The notes beneath the pieces were generated by a model, which was given only the letters and a program-made list of their open reading frames with translations, was not told where the DNA came from and did no database searches. The translations under genes were made by a program, and so were the position numbers. Positions 45,101 to 54,704 of a stretch of 64,000 nt of DNA are shown here, in pieces; position 1 is the stretch's first letter, and every line of letters starts with the position of its first letter. Source of the stretch: an uncultured cyanobacterium (GTDB lineage: Bacteria; Cyanobacteriota; Cyanobacteriia; Cyanobacteriales; Microcystaceae); NCBI GenBank assembly GCA_903887375.1, contig CAISPN010000047.1, positions 1-64,000 of the forward strand, written 5' to 3'.

Positions 45101-45889
45101 CTAGTTGTATAAAAAAGATAATGGATAGCTCATATCAGCAGCAAATCCCAATATTGCCTGATCTTTGTGTTCGTAAAGTAAATTTCCCTGTTTATTAAAG
45201 AGAAAAGTCGCACCTCTTTGGGTTAAATAGGTTGAATCTGGAACATAGGTAGTCCAATTTCTCAGAACTTCATTCATGTTGCGTAAGCGCAAAGTGGCTA
45301 GCTCAAATGGTCTTTGAAAACCACTACCACCAGCTCTATTAAAAAAAGAGCCTTGAATTGCAGGTAGTGGTTTGATGTGAATAATTTGGTCATTTTCCAG
45401 TAGCTGTGGAGCTTGGCGATCTCCTCTATAACCTCGCCATACCTCAGCTAAAGTTCCAGGACTCCCAATTCCTGCGCACATCAACATTAGATTCAACCAG
45501 GCATTTATAGTTGGCGAGAGGTTTGGTATTTTTAGAGATAGTCCTCGATACAGATTGAGTAACGAATGTATTTGAGCTTGAGGATCAACAAAAAGATCAG
45601 TTTCAGCAAATCCTGTATATTCACAAAATCTCTGACCTGAAGCAAGATCACCTATGCCTATTGCTCTGGTTACTATACCTGCATCATGTAGTTTTTGAGA
45701 TTCACGTTTTAACCACCAAGCATATTCAAGGCTATCAAAATCACCCAGTTGCGGCCAGAGGATCACCAATAGTTTTTTGGCGCTTTGGCAATCGCTCAAA
45801 ATAAATTCTGTTTGGCCATTACTGACTCGCTGCATTTGAATCTGTTGAAAAATTGAGTAATAATCTTGATTTTGTGATACTGATTTCAT
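45101..45889 (-). CDS. AhpC/TSA-like thioredoxin-fold protein lacking the CxxC site
   Basis: The 262-residue protein matches the AhpC-TSA_2/PRXL2 family conserved in cyanobacteria and plastids: LWPQLGDFDSLEYAWWLKRE, RAIGIGD, FCEYTGF, LFVDP, LMLMCAGIGSPGTLAEVWRG and GFQRPFELATLRLRNMNEVL. The peroxiredoxin-like cysteine pair expected after the first strand is replaced by PQLGDF, so classic thiol peroxidase activity is unlikely. C34, the Cys in FCEYTGF and the Cys in LMCAGIG remain. It follows the P-type ATPase gene by 14 bp on the same strand and they are probably co-transcribed. Confidence 0.75.
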   Translation of the reverse strand: MKSVSQNQDYYSIFQQIQMQRVSNGQTEFILSDCQSAKKLLVILWPQLGDFDSLEYAWWLKRESQKLHDAGIVTRAIGIGDLASGQRFCEYTGFAETDLFVDPQAQIHSLLNLYRGLSLKIPNLSPTINAWLNLMLMCAGIGSPGTLAEVWRGYRGDRQAPQLLENDQIIHIKPLPAIQGSFFNRAGGSGFQRPFELATLRLRNMNEVLRNWTTYVPDSTYLTQRGATFLFNKQGNLLYEHKDQAILGFAADMSYPLSFLYN

Positions 45890-45903
45890 GGTAATTAATA
45901 TAT

Positions 45904-47811
45904 TTAGAGCGCTCTAGTTGCATTGAAAATAGCCAGCAAGGCAACCCCCACGTCAGCAAAAACAGCCTCCCACATATTAGCTAACCCAAATATACCTAGT
46001 ATGATAAAAATACCCTTAATAGCTAGGGCAAAAATGATATTTTGCCAAACAATATTACGAGTTTTTTGGGCAATTTGGATTGCTTCTAATACTTTTGAGG
46101 GTGAATCACTCATTAATACAACATCGGCAGTTTCAATCGCTATATCTGAACCCATAGCCCCCATAGCAATACCAACATCGGCTCTTGCTAATACAGGAGC
46201 ATCATTAATGCCATCTCCAACAAAGGCAACTTTTCCATTTTTGCCAAACTTTCCTAGTAAAGTTTCTACTGCTATGGATTTTTCTTCTGGTAACAGTTCA
46301 GCTTGATAGGAATCCAAATCCAAAGTTTCGGCAATTTTTTGGGCTACTGCTTGCGAATCTCCAGTTAACATTATCACCTGCTCGATACCATGATTTTTAA
46401 GATCGCGTATCGCTTTAATAGCATCTGCTTTTAGCTTATCTTCTATTACAATGTAGCCGGCATAAATGCTATCAACTGCCAGGTGAACCACCGTTCCCTT
46501 TACTTGACAAGTATCATGGAGAATATTTTCCCGGTGAAGCAAGCGATCATTTCCTGCCAAAATAACAGAGCCCTCTAAGGTTGCTTGAACCCCACAGCCG
46601 GCAATTTCTTTATAATCGCTAACCAAGTTCTCATCAATCTCTCGGTTGTAGGCTAATAGCAGTGATTTAGCAATCGGATGGTTGGAATTGGACTCAACCA
46701 GGGCCGCTACTTTTAGAATATATTGCTCACTAAAGCCATTGTAGGGTACTATTTGACTAACTTGAAATACCCCTTGAGTTAAAGTGCCAGTTTTATCAAA
46801 AACTACAGCTTTGAGATTAGCTAAGATATCCAAGAAGGTTGAACCCTTGACTAGGATACCTCGCCTGGCAGCTCCACCTACTCCCCCAAAATAACCGACA
46901 GGTATGCTGATCACCAGGCCGCAGGGACAGGAAATTACCAGTAAAATTAACGCCCTATAGGCCCATTGACTATAACTAGCTCCAGGTAACAACAATGGTG
47001 GTAACAGAGCAATCAATATTGAGATAATTACTACAATTGGAGTATAACGGCGTGCAAATTTAGTGATGAACTTTTCAGTCTGCGCTTTTTTAGCGCCAGC
47101 ATTTTGTACTAAATCAAGAATGCGAGCAATCGAGGAATCACCATAAAGATTAGTTACTTTAATATTTAATAGCCCTGTTTGGTTGATCATCCCTGCTAGT
47201 ACTTTTTCCCCTGGAGTTACAAAGCGTGGCATAGATTCTCCACTCAAAGCCGAAGTATCAACTTGTGATTGACCATCTATAATCTGCCCATCTAGAGGAA
47301 TCCTCTCACCTGGTTTGACTACAATTATTTGGCTTAGCTTAATCGATTCAGGAGAAACAACAATCAAACCATCTTCGGTTTTCAGATTGGCTCTATCTGG
47401 ACGAATTTCTAACAGAGAGGAAATCGAACGGCGCGAACGAGCAACTGCCGATTCCTGGAATAACTCACCAATTCGGAAAAATAACATCACTCCTACAGCT
47501 TCGGGTAATCTACCTATGGCAATTGCTCCAATGGTGGCAATGGTCATCAGAAAATTTTCATCGAATATCCTACCTTTTAAAAGATTGACCCCAGCACTAG
47601 TAAGAACATTTGAGCCAGCCAAGAGATAAGCAGGAAGATAGATAAGATATTGGCCAAGTGAGTAGGGCGTCTGTTTCAATTGTTCCTGGAAAAGCCTGCC
47701 AAGAATAAATAAAGCAAGCACAACTGCTACTAAAAATGCTTCGCGCTTTAGATTGAATTCGTCTTGGTGCTCGTGATTATGATCATGATTGAGTTGAGGA
47801 GTTTGGATCAT
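45904..47811 (-). CDS. Heavy-metal P-type ATPase (Zn/Cd type, PIB)
   Basis: A 635-residue export pump with the metal-binding CPC motif (C295-P-C297) in VISCPCGLVISIP, the phosphorylated Asp339 in DKTGTLT, TGDSQAV, and GDGINDAPVLA. It has the Lys of FALAIKGIFIILG and the Asp of FADVGVALLAI in the last helices, the combination used by Zn/Cd/Pb ATPases. Instead of a CxxC domain the N-terminus has a short His-rich stretch (HDHNHEHQ). It should export Zn or Cd. No ArsR/SmtB regulator gene or classic 12-2-12 operator is seen. It is divergent from the STAND gene (95 bp). Confidence 0.9.
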   Translation of the reverse strand: MIQTPQLNHDHNHEHQDEFNLKREAFLVAVVLALFILGRLFQEQLKQTPYSLGQYLIYLPAYLLAGSNVLTSAGVNLLKGRIFDENFLMTIATIGAIAIGRLPEAVGVMLFFRIGELFQESAVARSRRSISSLLEIRPDRANLKTEDGLIVVSPESIKLSQIIVVKPGERIPLDGQIIDGQSQVDTSALSGESMPRFVTPGEKVLAGMINQTGLLNIKVTNLYGDSSIARILDLVQNAGAKKAQTEKFITKFARRYTPIVVIISILIALLPPLLLPGASYSQWAYRALILLVISCPCGLVISIPVGYFGGVGGAARRGILVKGSTFLDILANLKAVVFDKTGTLTQGVFQVSQIVPYNGFSEQYILKVAALVESNSNHPIAKSLLLAYNREIDENLVSDYKEIAGCGVQATLEGSVILAGNDRLLHRENILHDTCQVKGTVVHLAVDSIYAGYIVIEDKLKADAIKAIRDLKNHGIEQVIMLTGDSQAVAQKIAETLDLDSYQAELLPEEKSIAVETLLGKFGKNGKVAFVGDGINDAPVLARADVGIAMGAMGSDIAIETADVVLMSDSPSKVLEAIQIAQKTRNIVWQNIIFALAIKGIFIILGIFGLANMWEAVFADVGVALLAIFNATRAL

Positions 47812-47906
47812 TGTTTCAGTTAAAAAAATTGTTTTTGTATACTGACAAACTAACGCATTGGGTATAAAATTACTTTTAGGACAAATGATATTCTTAAATT
47901 TATTTA

Positions 47907-49442
47907 ATGACTTTCGCGGAAGTTCTCACTTTGGTCGAGATCCTAATTGCCCCCAAACATTTAAAAAAGGCACAAAAATTAGTCTTTGAATACTGCTGGA
48001 AGGGTCTATCCTATTGCGAAATTGCTCAAGCTACTGACTATGACCTAGGTTATATCAAAGAGATTGGTTCTAAATTGTGGCACATATTATCTGAAGCAAC
48101 TGGAGAGAAGGTCAATAAAAAAAATTTACGTACTGTCTTAGAATACTACAGTCGCGGTAAAAGAGTCCCTAAGTTGAAAAACTCACAACAAAATTGGGGA
48201 AATATAACAAGCACTGAAATATTTTATGGACGTGAGTCTGAATTGGATATTCTTATTCAATGGTCTGTTAAGGAAAGAGCTCGTCTGATCGGTGTGATGG
48301 GAATGGCTGGAATTGGCAAAACAACCCTAGTAGCAAAACTAGTTCAGGAAATTCGCAGAGAATTTGACTATATGTTTTGGCACTCTCTTAAAGATCCCGA
48401 TCTTCCTAGAGAATTTTTAAAAAATTTAATAGGCTTTTTATCTAATGAGAATAAAGAGATACCTAGAACCCAAAATGAACAAATATTAGAATTACAAAAT
48501 TGTTTAGCATCAGCTCGCTGTCTAGTTATTTTAGATAATTTCGACAGTCTTTTTCAGGTTAAAGAAAGCAGCGGTAAATACAAAAAAAAGTATCAAAAAT
48601 ACGAAGAAATACTATTAAACATCGGCCAATCTTCACATCAAAGTTGTGTAATTATAACCAGTAGAGTAACTCCTAATGAGATTGCTTTTTTACAGGGAGA
48701 GTCTCGTTCAATTAAAGAAATAAGGCTCCAAGGTCTGGAAGAAAAGGCCTCTAGACAACTTTTAAGCATAAAGGGTATTAAGAGCTCTAGAGAAAATTTA
48801 GCGACTATTATAAAGTTCTATCAAGGTAATCCCCTTTCATTATCAATAGTTGCTTCTTCAATTCAAAGAATATTTGGTGGAAATGTTGCAGCATTTATAG
48901 AAGAAAGGGTATTTATATTGGGTGGAATCCATCAGCTTTTGAAAAACCAAATTGGAAAATTATCTCAAATCGAACAACAAGTGATGTATTGTTTAGCCAT
49001 CAATAACGAACCAGTCCCTATTAGCAAATTACAAATGGATATTTATCCTAATATTACAGTTTCTACATTGCTGGAAATTTTAGAATCATTGAGATTGCGC
49101 TCACTGATTGAAAGAACAAAAGATGGCTTTACCCAGCAACCTATTGTCATGCAATATATGAGCGAAGAATTGGTAAAGCAAATTGTCCTAGACCTTGAAT
49201 CAAAATCTTATAGTTTTTTAAATAGTTATAATCTAATTGGTGGTAGTAGCCAGATTAACAAAATTATCAAACCCCTGGTAACTAATATTGTTGAATCTTT
49301 TCCCAATCTGGAGCTATTGCAGGCTAATTGCCAGATCATTGTCCAACAACTTAGTAGTCGTGATGGCTATGCCATTAGTAATTTAGTCAATTTGAGCTCT
49401 TATTTACCCATCGATTTAAAAAAATTGGAAATTGATAGTTAA
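47907..49442 (+). CDS. STAND NTPase (vMAP-N + NB-ARC) without sensor repeats
   Basis: The 511-residue protein has a vMAP-type N-terminal helix-turn-helix domain (about 1-90, GLSYCEIAQATDYDLGYIKEIG). An NB-ARC ATPase follows with Walker A GMAGIGKTTL (Lys138), Walker B CLVILDNFD (Asp210), an arginine sensor ITSR, and YQGNPLSL (GxP). Winged-helix and linker parts come next. It ends at about the point (NLVNLSSYLPIDLKKLEID) where homologues continue into WD40 or pentapeptide repeats. The stop codon overlaps the convergent pilC stop by 4 bp. Such proteins are signalling or defence switches; trigger and effector are unknown. Confidence 0.8.
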   Translation: MTFAEVLTLVEILIAPKHLKKAQKLVFEYCWKGLSYCEIAQATDYDLGYIKEIGSKLWHILSEATGEKVNKKNLRTVLEYYSRGKRVPKLKNSQQNWGNITSTEIFYGRESELDILIQWSVKERARLIGVMGMAGIGKTTLVAKLVQEIRREFDYMFWHSLKDPDLPREFLKNLIGFLSNENKEIPRTQNEQILELQNCLASARCLVILDNFDSLFQVKESSGKYKKKYQKYEEILLNIGQSSHQSCVIITSRVTPNEIAFLQGESRSIKEIRLQGLEEKASRQLLSIKGIKSSRENLATIIKFYQGNPLSLSIVASSIQRIFGGNVAAFIEERVFILGGIHQLLKNQIGKLSQIEQQVMYCLAINNEPVPISKLQMDIYPNITVSTLLEILESLRLRSLIERTKDGFTQQPIVMQYMSEELVKQIVLDLESKSYSFLNSYNLIGGSSQINKIIKPLVTNIVESFPNLELLQANCQIIVQQLSSRDGYAISNLVNLSSYLPIDLKKLEIDS

Positions 49443-50665
49443 CCCAATTTGTCATAGATAGAAAACAGTGGCATATACATAGCCAGTAAAATAGTACCGA
49501 CTATGGTAGCAACAAAGACTATCAAAAGCGGTTCAATCAAACTAGTTAAAGCCTTAACAGCTTGTGCAACTTCATCTTCGTAAAAGTCGGCAATCTTCAT
49601 CAGCATTGCATCTAGTTCTCCAGTCTCTTCTCCAACGTTGATCATCTGTATAGACATAGGCGGAAATACCCTAGCTTTCTGAAGCGCTAGTGAAATTTCT
49701 CCTCCTTGTTGAATATCAGATTTAGCGTTTTGCACGGCATCTGCAATCACTCGATTACCAAGAGTCTTAGAAACAATATCTAGTGACTGTAGAATCGGTA
49801 CTCCCGATTTGAGAAGTGTGCCCAAAATCCTACTAAAAAGAGCTATGGAGCTCTTCTGGTTTAAATTCCCAAATAGGGGCATTTTTAACTTAAACAGGTC
49901 AATTTGTCTTCTTCCCATCGGTGTTTTGTAATAAGAAACTAGTAAAAAAAGGATTGCTAAAATAATGGCAATGGGAATGATAATTAACCAGCTACGTAAA
50001 ACTTCACTTAAAAAGACCATAAATTGGGTCAGTGGTGGCAAAGTGGCATGGATTTGCTCAAAGATCTTGGCAAAGGTAGGAACCAGAAAAATTGTCATAC
50101 CAAAAAAAGCCAAAATAGCAATTATCAGAACCACTAATGGATAGGCTAGAGCTGATATTATCTGATTTCTCAATTTAGCCATGTCCTCATAGAGATTAGA
50201 TAGCCGTTCAAGTACTTCATCTAGCACCCCACCACTTTCGCCGGCTTCAACCATAGATACATAGAGTTCATCAAAACATTGAGGATGTTTTTTCATTGAG
50301 TCTGCCAGATTATTTCCTTCTTGTACTTCGGCAGTTACATCACGCAGGACACGCTTAAGTTTATTGTTAGTGCATTGTTCTTGTAATATATTCAGGCATC
50401 TGACAATAGTAACTCCGGCATTGATCATCACTGAAAATTGACGAGAAAAAAGTGCTTTATCCTTAATCGAAATATTACCAAAATTACGATCAAGAAAAGG
50501 TAGTAGATTAATATTATTAAGATTGATGCTCGATCTTTTAATTTTGCCAACTCTGGGAAATTGTGATCTAAAAAGAGCAGCAGCTTGCTGGATAGAACCT
50601 GCTTCGACGCTTTGCTTGGATACTCTACCGGTGCTATCTACAACTTGGGCTACAAATTTGGGCAT
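49439..50665 (-). CDS. pilC: Type IV pilus platform protein PilC
   Basis: The 408-residue inner membrane protein has two GspF domains (about 70-190 and 275-395) with the repeated patterns FSRQFSVMINAGVTIVRCL and FSRILGTLLKSGVPILQSL, and three membrane helices. PilC couples the motor ATPases PilB and PilT to pilin polymerisation in the inner membrane. Gene order pilB-pilT-pilC on the minus strand is standard. It begins 30 bp after pilT. The last 4 bp overlap the STAND gene convergently. Confidence 0.95.
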   Translation of the reverse strand: MPKFVAQVVDSTGRVSKQSVEAGSIQQAAALFRSQFPRVGKIKRSSINLNNINLLPFLDRNFGNISIKDKALFSRQFSVMINAGVTIVRCLNILQEQCTNNKLKRVLRDVTAEVQEGNNLADSMKKHPQCFDELYVSMVEAGESGGVLDEVLERLSNLYEDMAKLRNQIISALAYPLVVLIIAILAFFGMTIFLVPTFAKIFEQIHATLPPLTQFMVFLSEVLRSWLIIIPIAIILAILFLLVSYYKTPMGRRQIDLFKLKMPLFGNLNQKSSIALFSRILGTLLKSGVPILQSLDIVSKTLGNRVIADAVQNAKSDIQQGGEISLALQKARVFPPMSIQMINVGEETGELDAMLMKIADFYEDEVAQAVKALTSLIEPLLIVFVATIVGTILLAMYMPLFSIYDKLG

Positions 50666-50695
50666 AGGAATCTACAAAAATATACTGGTTAAATT

Positions 50696-51808
50696 CTAGA
50701 TGCGTTGGCCAATTTTGGCATTGGCAAAGCCAAGTCCTTGAAGTATTCTCTGCAACTCGTCAGGACGAGTACTTTTGGCTATAGACTCCTCAACCGAGAT
50801 AACTCCATTTACTACTAAATTGGCTAGACTTTGTTCCATTGTTGTCATGCCTAGCTTGGCTCCTGTCTGGATAGCTGAATACATCTGGGATGCCTTACCT
50901 TCTCTGATGAGATTGGCAATAGCTGGTGTGACAACCATAATTTCTTGAACCAAAGCTCGTCCTAATTCTCCTGGTTTGAGGGCTCTTTTTTTAGCCAAAC
51001 ATTGACTAAAGACTGCCAACAAAGAGTTAGAAAGCATCGCCCTGGTCTGTGCCTGTTGCTCTGGCGGAAAAACATCAATAATTCGATCTACAGTGCCAGC
51101 AGCAGAATTAGTATGCAAAGTAGCAAAGACAAGGTGACCGGTTTCAGCAGCTGAGATCGCTAGAGAGATAGTTTCAAGATCTCGCATTTCCCCTACTAGT
51201 ATAATATCAGGATCCTCACGCAGCGCTGATCTTAGAGCATTGGCAAAGCTTTTAGTATCTTCTCCCTTTTGACGTTGGTGGAATAGACTTTTGACATTGG
51301 GAAAAACGTATTCTATGGGATCTTCGATTGTCAAGATATGCTCTGATCTAGTACGATTAATCAAATCCAGCATAGCTGCTAGAGTAGTAGTCTTTCCCGA
51401 GCCGGTCTGTCCCGTAACCAACACCAAGCCTCTGGGACGATTAGTAATCTCTCTAATAATTTCTGGTAGCCCAAGTTGATCAAAATTGGGTACCTTATAG
51501 GAAAGTGCTCTGATACAGGCAGCGTAACAACCTCTTTCTTTGTAGACATTTACGCGAAAGCGGGCTAAACCCTTGACACCATAAGAGCAATCCAACTCCC
51601 AAGTCTGTTCTAGTTCCTTGCGTTGGTTATTGTTGAGCATACTAAAAATGAGCCTTTGACTCTCTTGCGCCGTCAATGGTTTATCGTCTACAGGTGCAAG
51701 TTTGCCGCCAATTCGAAAGTAAACAGGGGCTTCTGCCTGGATATGCATATCAGAGCCACCTGTTTGGATCAATTGTTCCATTAAATCTTCAATTACTAGT
51801 TCAGCCAT
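50696..51808 (-). CDS. pilT: Pilus retraction ATPase PilT
   Basis: A 370-residue secretion ATPase with Walker A GQTGSGKTTT (Lys139), Asp box TIEDPIEYVF, Walker B DIILVGEMRD and the His box GHLVFATLHTNSAAGT. The C-terminal AIANLIREGKASQMYSAIQTG is the PilT retraction signature. It pulls type IV pili back and so drives twitching motility and phototaxis, and helps natural transformation. The N-terminal PAS-like domain (about 1-100) is intact. It lies 8 bp after pilB and 30 bp before pilC. Confidence 0.96.
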   Translation of the reverse strand: MAELVIEDLMEQLIQTGGSDMHIQAEAPVYFRIGGKLAPVDDKPLTAQESQRLIFSMLNNNQRKELEQTWELDCSYGVKGLARFRVNVYKERGCYAACIRALSYKVPNFDQLGLPEIIREITNRPRGLVLVTGQTGSGKTTTLAAMLDLINRTRSEHILTIEDPIEYVFPNVKSLFHQRQKGEDTKSFANALRSALREDPDIILVGEMRDLETISLAISAAETGHLVFATLHTNSAAGTVDRIIDVFPPEQQAQTRAMLSNSLLAVFSQCLAKKRALKPGELGRALVQEIMVVTPAIANLIREGKASQMYSAIQTGAKLGMTTMEQSLANLVVNGVISVEESIAKSTRPDELQRILQGLGFANAKIGQRI

Positions 51809-51816
51809 AGGGATTA

Positions 51817-53877
51817 TTAATTTTTGATTGTTTCGCTGTTAAAGTGATCTGTTAATCTGGTGCTCAGACAATAAGGACAATCCAACCATTCTGGGCTGAG
51901 ATCCCCTTGGCAATTTTGGCAGATCAGGCTGTTTTTACGTCTGGCTTTTAGCTCGGATTCTAATGCAGCATCAGTAAAGATTACGCGTTCTACCTCTTCT
52001 AAAGTTGTATAACCTTGTTTTACTAAATTCAAGCTATAGCTAAGTAAAGTGACCATCCCTTCTTCTACAGCAGCTTCTTTGATCTTATCTGTGCTGGCTT
52101 GTTGGTTAATGAGCCTTTCTATCGTTTCTGTCATCAACATCAACTCATAGACGCCAATTCGTCCTTTATAACCACTACCAGAACAACTCGGACAAAGAGT
52201 TGCTTGGGCTTTGGCATTTAGAAGCTGTTCACCTGTTAAGCTATTGGCTTTATAGAAAAAGATATCTGCTTCTTCACCTGCAAAGGAAAATCCATAACGA
52301 GCCAATTCTTCCTTGTTTGGGTTATAGGGAATTCGACAATCTAGACAGACTTTTCTGACTAGTCTTTGAGCAAGTATACCCAAAAGCGAGCCTGAAATTA
52401 GGAAGGTTTCCAGTCCCATTTCTTCTAAACGGGCTATTGCTCCTGCTGCATCATTGGTATGCAAGGTGGTTAAAACCAAATGCCCAGTCAAAGCAGCTTC
52501 TAGGGCTGTTTTGGCTGTTTCTCTATCTCTGGTTTCTCCAACTAGAATAATATCGGGATCTTGTCGCAAAAATGAGCGCAAAACTGAGGCAAAATCTATT
52601 CCTTTTTCTCGGATAACCTGCACTTGGGTGATTCCTGGCAGGGAATACTCAATGGGATCTTCTACGGTACAAATATTGACAGATTGATCATTGCGCTCAG
52701 CCAACATCGAATAGAGTGTGGTTGATTTTCCTGAGCCTGTAGGACCAGTTACCAGAATTAAACCAAAGGGCCTTGAAGAAATTGAGCGCACATCTTCTAG
52801 AATTTTCTGATCTGTGATCAATTTGTCTAGTCCTAATTGGGTCGCATAATTATCCAAAATCCTTAAAACAACCTTTTCCCCATATCGGCTGGGTAAAGTA
52901 CTGATCCTAAAATCTATTTTGCGCCCCTGAAAAATACGGCGAATCTTTCCATCTTGGGGTATTCGTCTTTCGGCAATATCAAGATCAGCCATTATTTTAA
53001 AGCGGGCTACCACTGATTGGGCTATTTTTTTAGGCAAGGGGTCAACAGATTGATTTAGTACCCCATCTTTGCGAAGACGTACCCTTACATAATCCTCTTG
53101 AGGTTCAAAGTGTATATCAGATGCCTGCTCCTGTAGAGCTTTGGCTAGAATTTTATTAACTAGATTGATAATCGGCGCATCAGCTGCTTCTTCTGCCGCA
53201 AGATCATCATCAACATCTTGCTCTTGATATTCATCAGAAAGCGAAGATTCTAAATTGAGATATACATCGCTTAGATCAGCTAGCTTGGCTAATTCTTGCT
53301 CTTTTAAAATCTGCTCGTTGGCTTCTTTGAGAAATGATTCAGCTTGAAAATATCGCTCGAGTAGTTTTTCATAATCATCGCGGGTAATCACTACTCTTTG
53401 GAGATTAATTTCTCTGGGCTTTAAAACACGATTGAGATCATCTTGAGCCTCAAGATTATCTGGATTAGTCATAGCCACGATAACTAATTTGTGATCACCT
53501 GAAGAAGATTTGAGGGGAAATAATTTGTAACGCCGGCAAATATCAATAGAAATCAAGTCTTGGACCAATTGCACCATCTCGTTGCTATCTATAATATTAA
53601 TATCTAGATCAATACACTCTAAGCCATAGACAATCTTGAGTTCGAAAAGCCTTGTTTTTTTGTATTGTCTAACCAACTCTGGTGGTAAACTAGTTCCCGT
53701 GATTGAAGATAGTACATCGGTAAGCAATTGCCCTGAAGAATGGCATTTTAGTAATGCTTGCTGCATTTGCTCCGGGGTGACGTAGCCTGATTCAATTAAT
53801 TTATTGCCAAAGGGGGAAAACTGATTGCGCAGAGCAACTGCCCGGGAACGTTTGTTAGAAGAGATAGAATAGTTCAT
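51817..53877 (-). CDS. pilB: Pilus assembly ATPase PilB
   Basis: An extension ATPase with an N-terminal MshEN/T2SE-N domain, Walker A GPTGSGKSTT, EDPIEYSLPG, DIILVGETRD and TTLHTNDAAGA, and the internal four-cysteine zinc site (VCLDC and LCPSC). The C-terminus has an additional CQNC...CPYC zinc ribbon, common in cyanobacterial PilB. The frame extends to an ATG at 53931, but homologues begin near MNYSISSNKRSRA, so I start at 53877 (686 residues). Upstream it is divergent from grpE. It heads the pilB-pilT-pilC operon. Confidence 0.95.
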   Translation of the reverse strand: MNYSISSNKRSRAVALRNQFSPFGNKLIESGYVTPEQMQQALLKCHSSGQLLTDVLSSITGTSLPPELVRQYKKTRLFELKIVYGLECIDLDINIIDSNEMVQLVQDLISIDICRRYKLFPLKSSSGDHKLVIVAMTNPDNLEAQDDLNRVLKPREINLQRVVITRDDYEKLLERYFQAESFLKEANEQILKEQELAKLADLSDVYLNLESSLSDEYQEQDVDDDLAAEEAADAPIINLVNKILAKALQEQASDIHFEPQEDYVRVRLRKDGVLNQSVDPLPKKIAQSVVARFKIMADLDIAERRIPQDGKIRRIFQGRKIDFRISTLPSRYGEKVVLRILDNYATQLGLDKLITDQKILEDVRSISSRPFGLILVTGPTGSGKSTTLYSMLAERNDQSVNICTVEDPIEYSLPGITQVQVIREKGIDFASVLRSFLRQDPDIILVGETRDRETAKTALEAALTGHLVLTTLHTNDAAGAIARLEEMGLETFLISGSLLGILAQRLVRKVCLDCRIPYNPNKEELARYGFSFAGEEADIFFYKANSLTGEQLLNAKAQATLCPSCSGSGYKGRIGVYELMLMTETIERLINQQASTDKIKEAAVEEGMVTLLSYSLNLVKQGYTTLEEVERVIFTDAALESELKARRKNSLICQNCQGDLSPEWLDCPYCLSTRLTDHFNSETIKN

Positions 53878-54028
53878 AAGCACGTTGTAGCATATGAGGG
53901 ATATACTCCATACTATAGGGGCAATCCTCACTTTCTCAAATGATTACTGATGATGTTAAATTGAAATTACTAAAAAACTTGACTAAATTTTTAGACAAAT
54001 CTTCCTTGTTCCATATTAAACGAACACT

Positions 54029-54694
54029 ATGAATAACGAAAACGAAATCTCAGAAGTGATTGAAGAAACCAACTCCACTCCGGCTCAAGCAGAAGTAATC
54101 GAAGAATCTACTGGAGAATTTGAAGAGCAACCAAGCCTTCAAGAAGAAGAGATTAATAGTATTATTGCCGTTCTACAGGCTGAAATAGGCAATCTGCGTG
54201 GGCTATTGGAAGAGCAAACCCAAAAAGCAGAACAATATAAGAAGCAATATTTAAGCATTGCTGCCGATTTTGAGAATTTTCGCAAGAGGACAGAGAAAGA
54301 GAAACAAGAGCAAGAGATTAAAGGAAAAAAACAAACCATAGTTGAATTGCTCTCTGTTGTAGATAATTTCGAAAGAGCCAGAGTTCAGATCAAGCCTAAT
54401 ACCGATGGTGAAACAGCTATTCACAAAAGCTACCAAGGTGTTTACAAAAATCTAGTAGATGGGCTCAAAAAGCTTGGAGTCTCGGCTATGCGCCCTGAAG
54501 GTGAAGTATTTGACCCTCAATATCATGAAGCTATGCTCAGAGAAGCAACGGATGAATATCCTGAAGGTACAGTAATCGAACAATTGGTGCGTGGCTATAC
54601 CTTAGATGATCAAGTATTGCGCCATGCCATGGTCAAAGTAGCTACACCTAAAGAAAACTTCTCGCACCCTGAGCAGGAAGATCAAACTGAATAA
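54029..54694 (+). CDS. grpE: DnaK nucleotide exchange factor GrpE
   Basis: The 221-residue protein has a long acidic N-terminus (about 1-45, Glu-rich), a coiled coil (about 45-110, [19 protein letters not shown]), and the C-terminal beta domain with [20 protein letters not shown] and [18 protein letters not shown]. GrpE releases ADP from DnaK. dnaK starts 10 bp downstream and dnaJ follows. I see no CIRCE inverted repeat upstream, so HrcA control is unlikely. A stress response regulator could act instead. Confidence 0.95.
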   Translation: MNNENEISEVIEETNSTPAQAEVIEESTGEFEEQPSLQEEEINSIIAVLQAEIGNLRGLLEEQTQKAEQYKKQYLSIAADFENFRKRTEKEKQEQEIKGKKQTIVELLSVVDNFERARVQIKPNTDGETAIHKSYQGVYKNLVDGLKKLGVSAMRPEGEVFDPQYHEAMLREATDEYPEGTVIEQLVRGYTLDDQVLRHAMVKVATPKENFSHPEQEDQTE

Positions 54695-54704
54695 ATAAAT
54701 TACT

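Noticed and set aside
47812-47906. Possible SmtB/Zur operator between the metal ATPase and STAND genes
   Set aside because: I found no 12-2-12 or Zur-like palindrome and no ArsR/SmtB gene nearby.
53932-54028. Search for a CIRCE element (HrcA site) before grpE-dnaK
   Set aside because: No TTAGCACTC-N9-GAGTGCTAA-like sequence is present in this gap.
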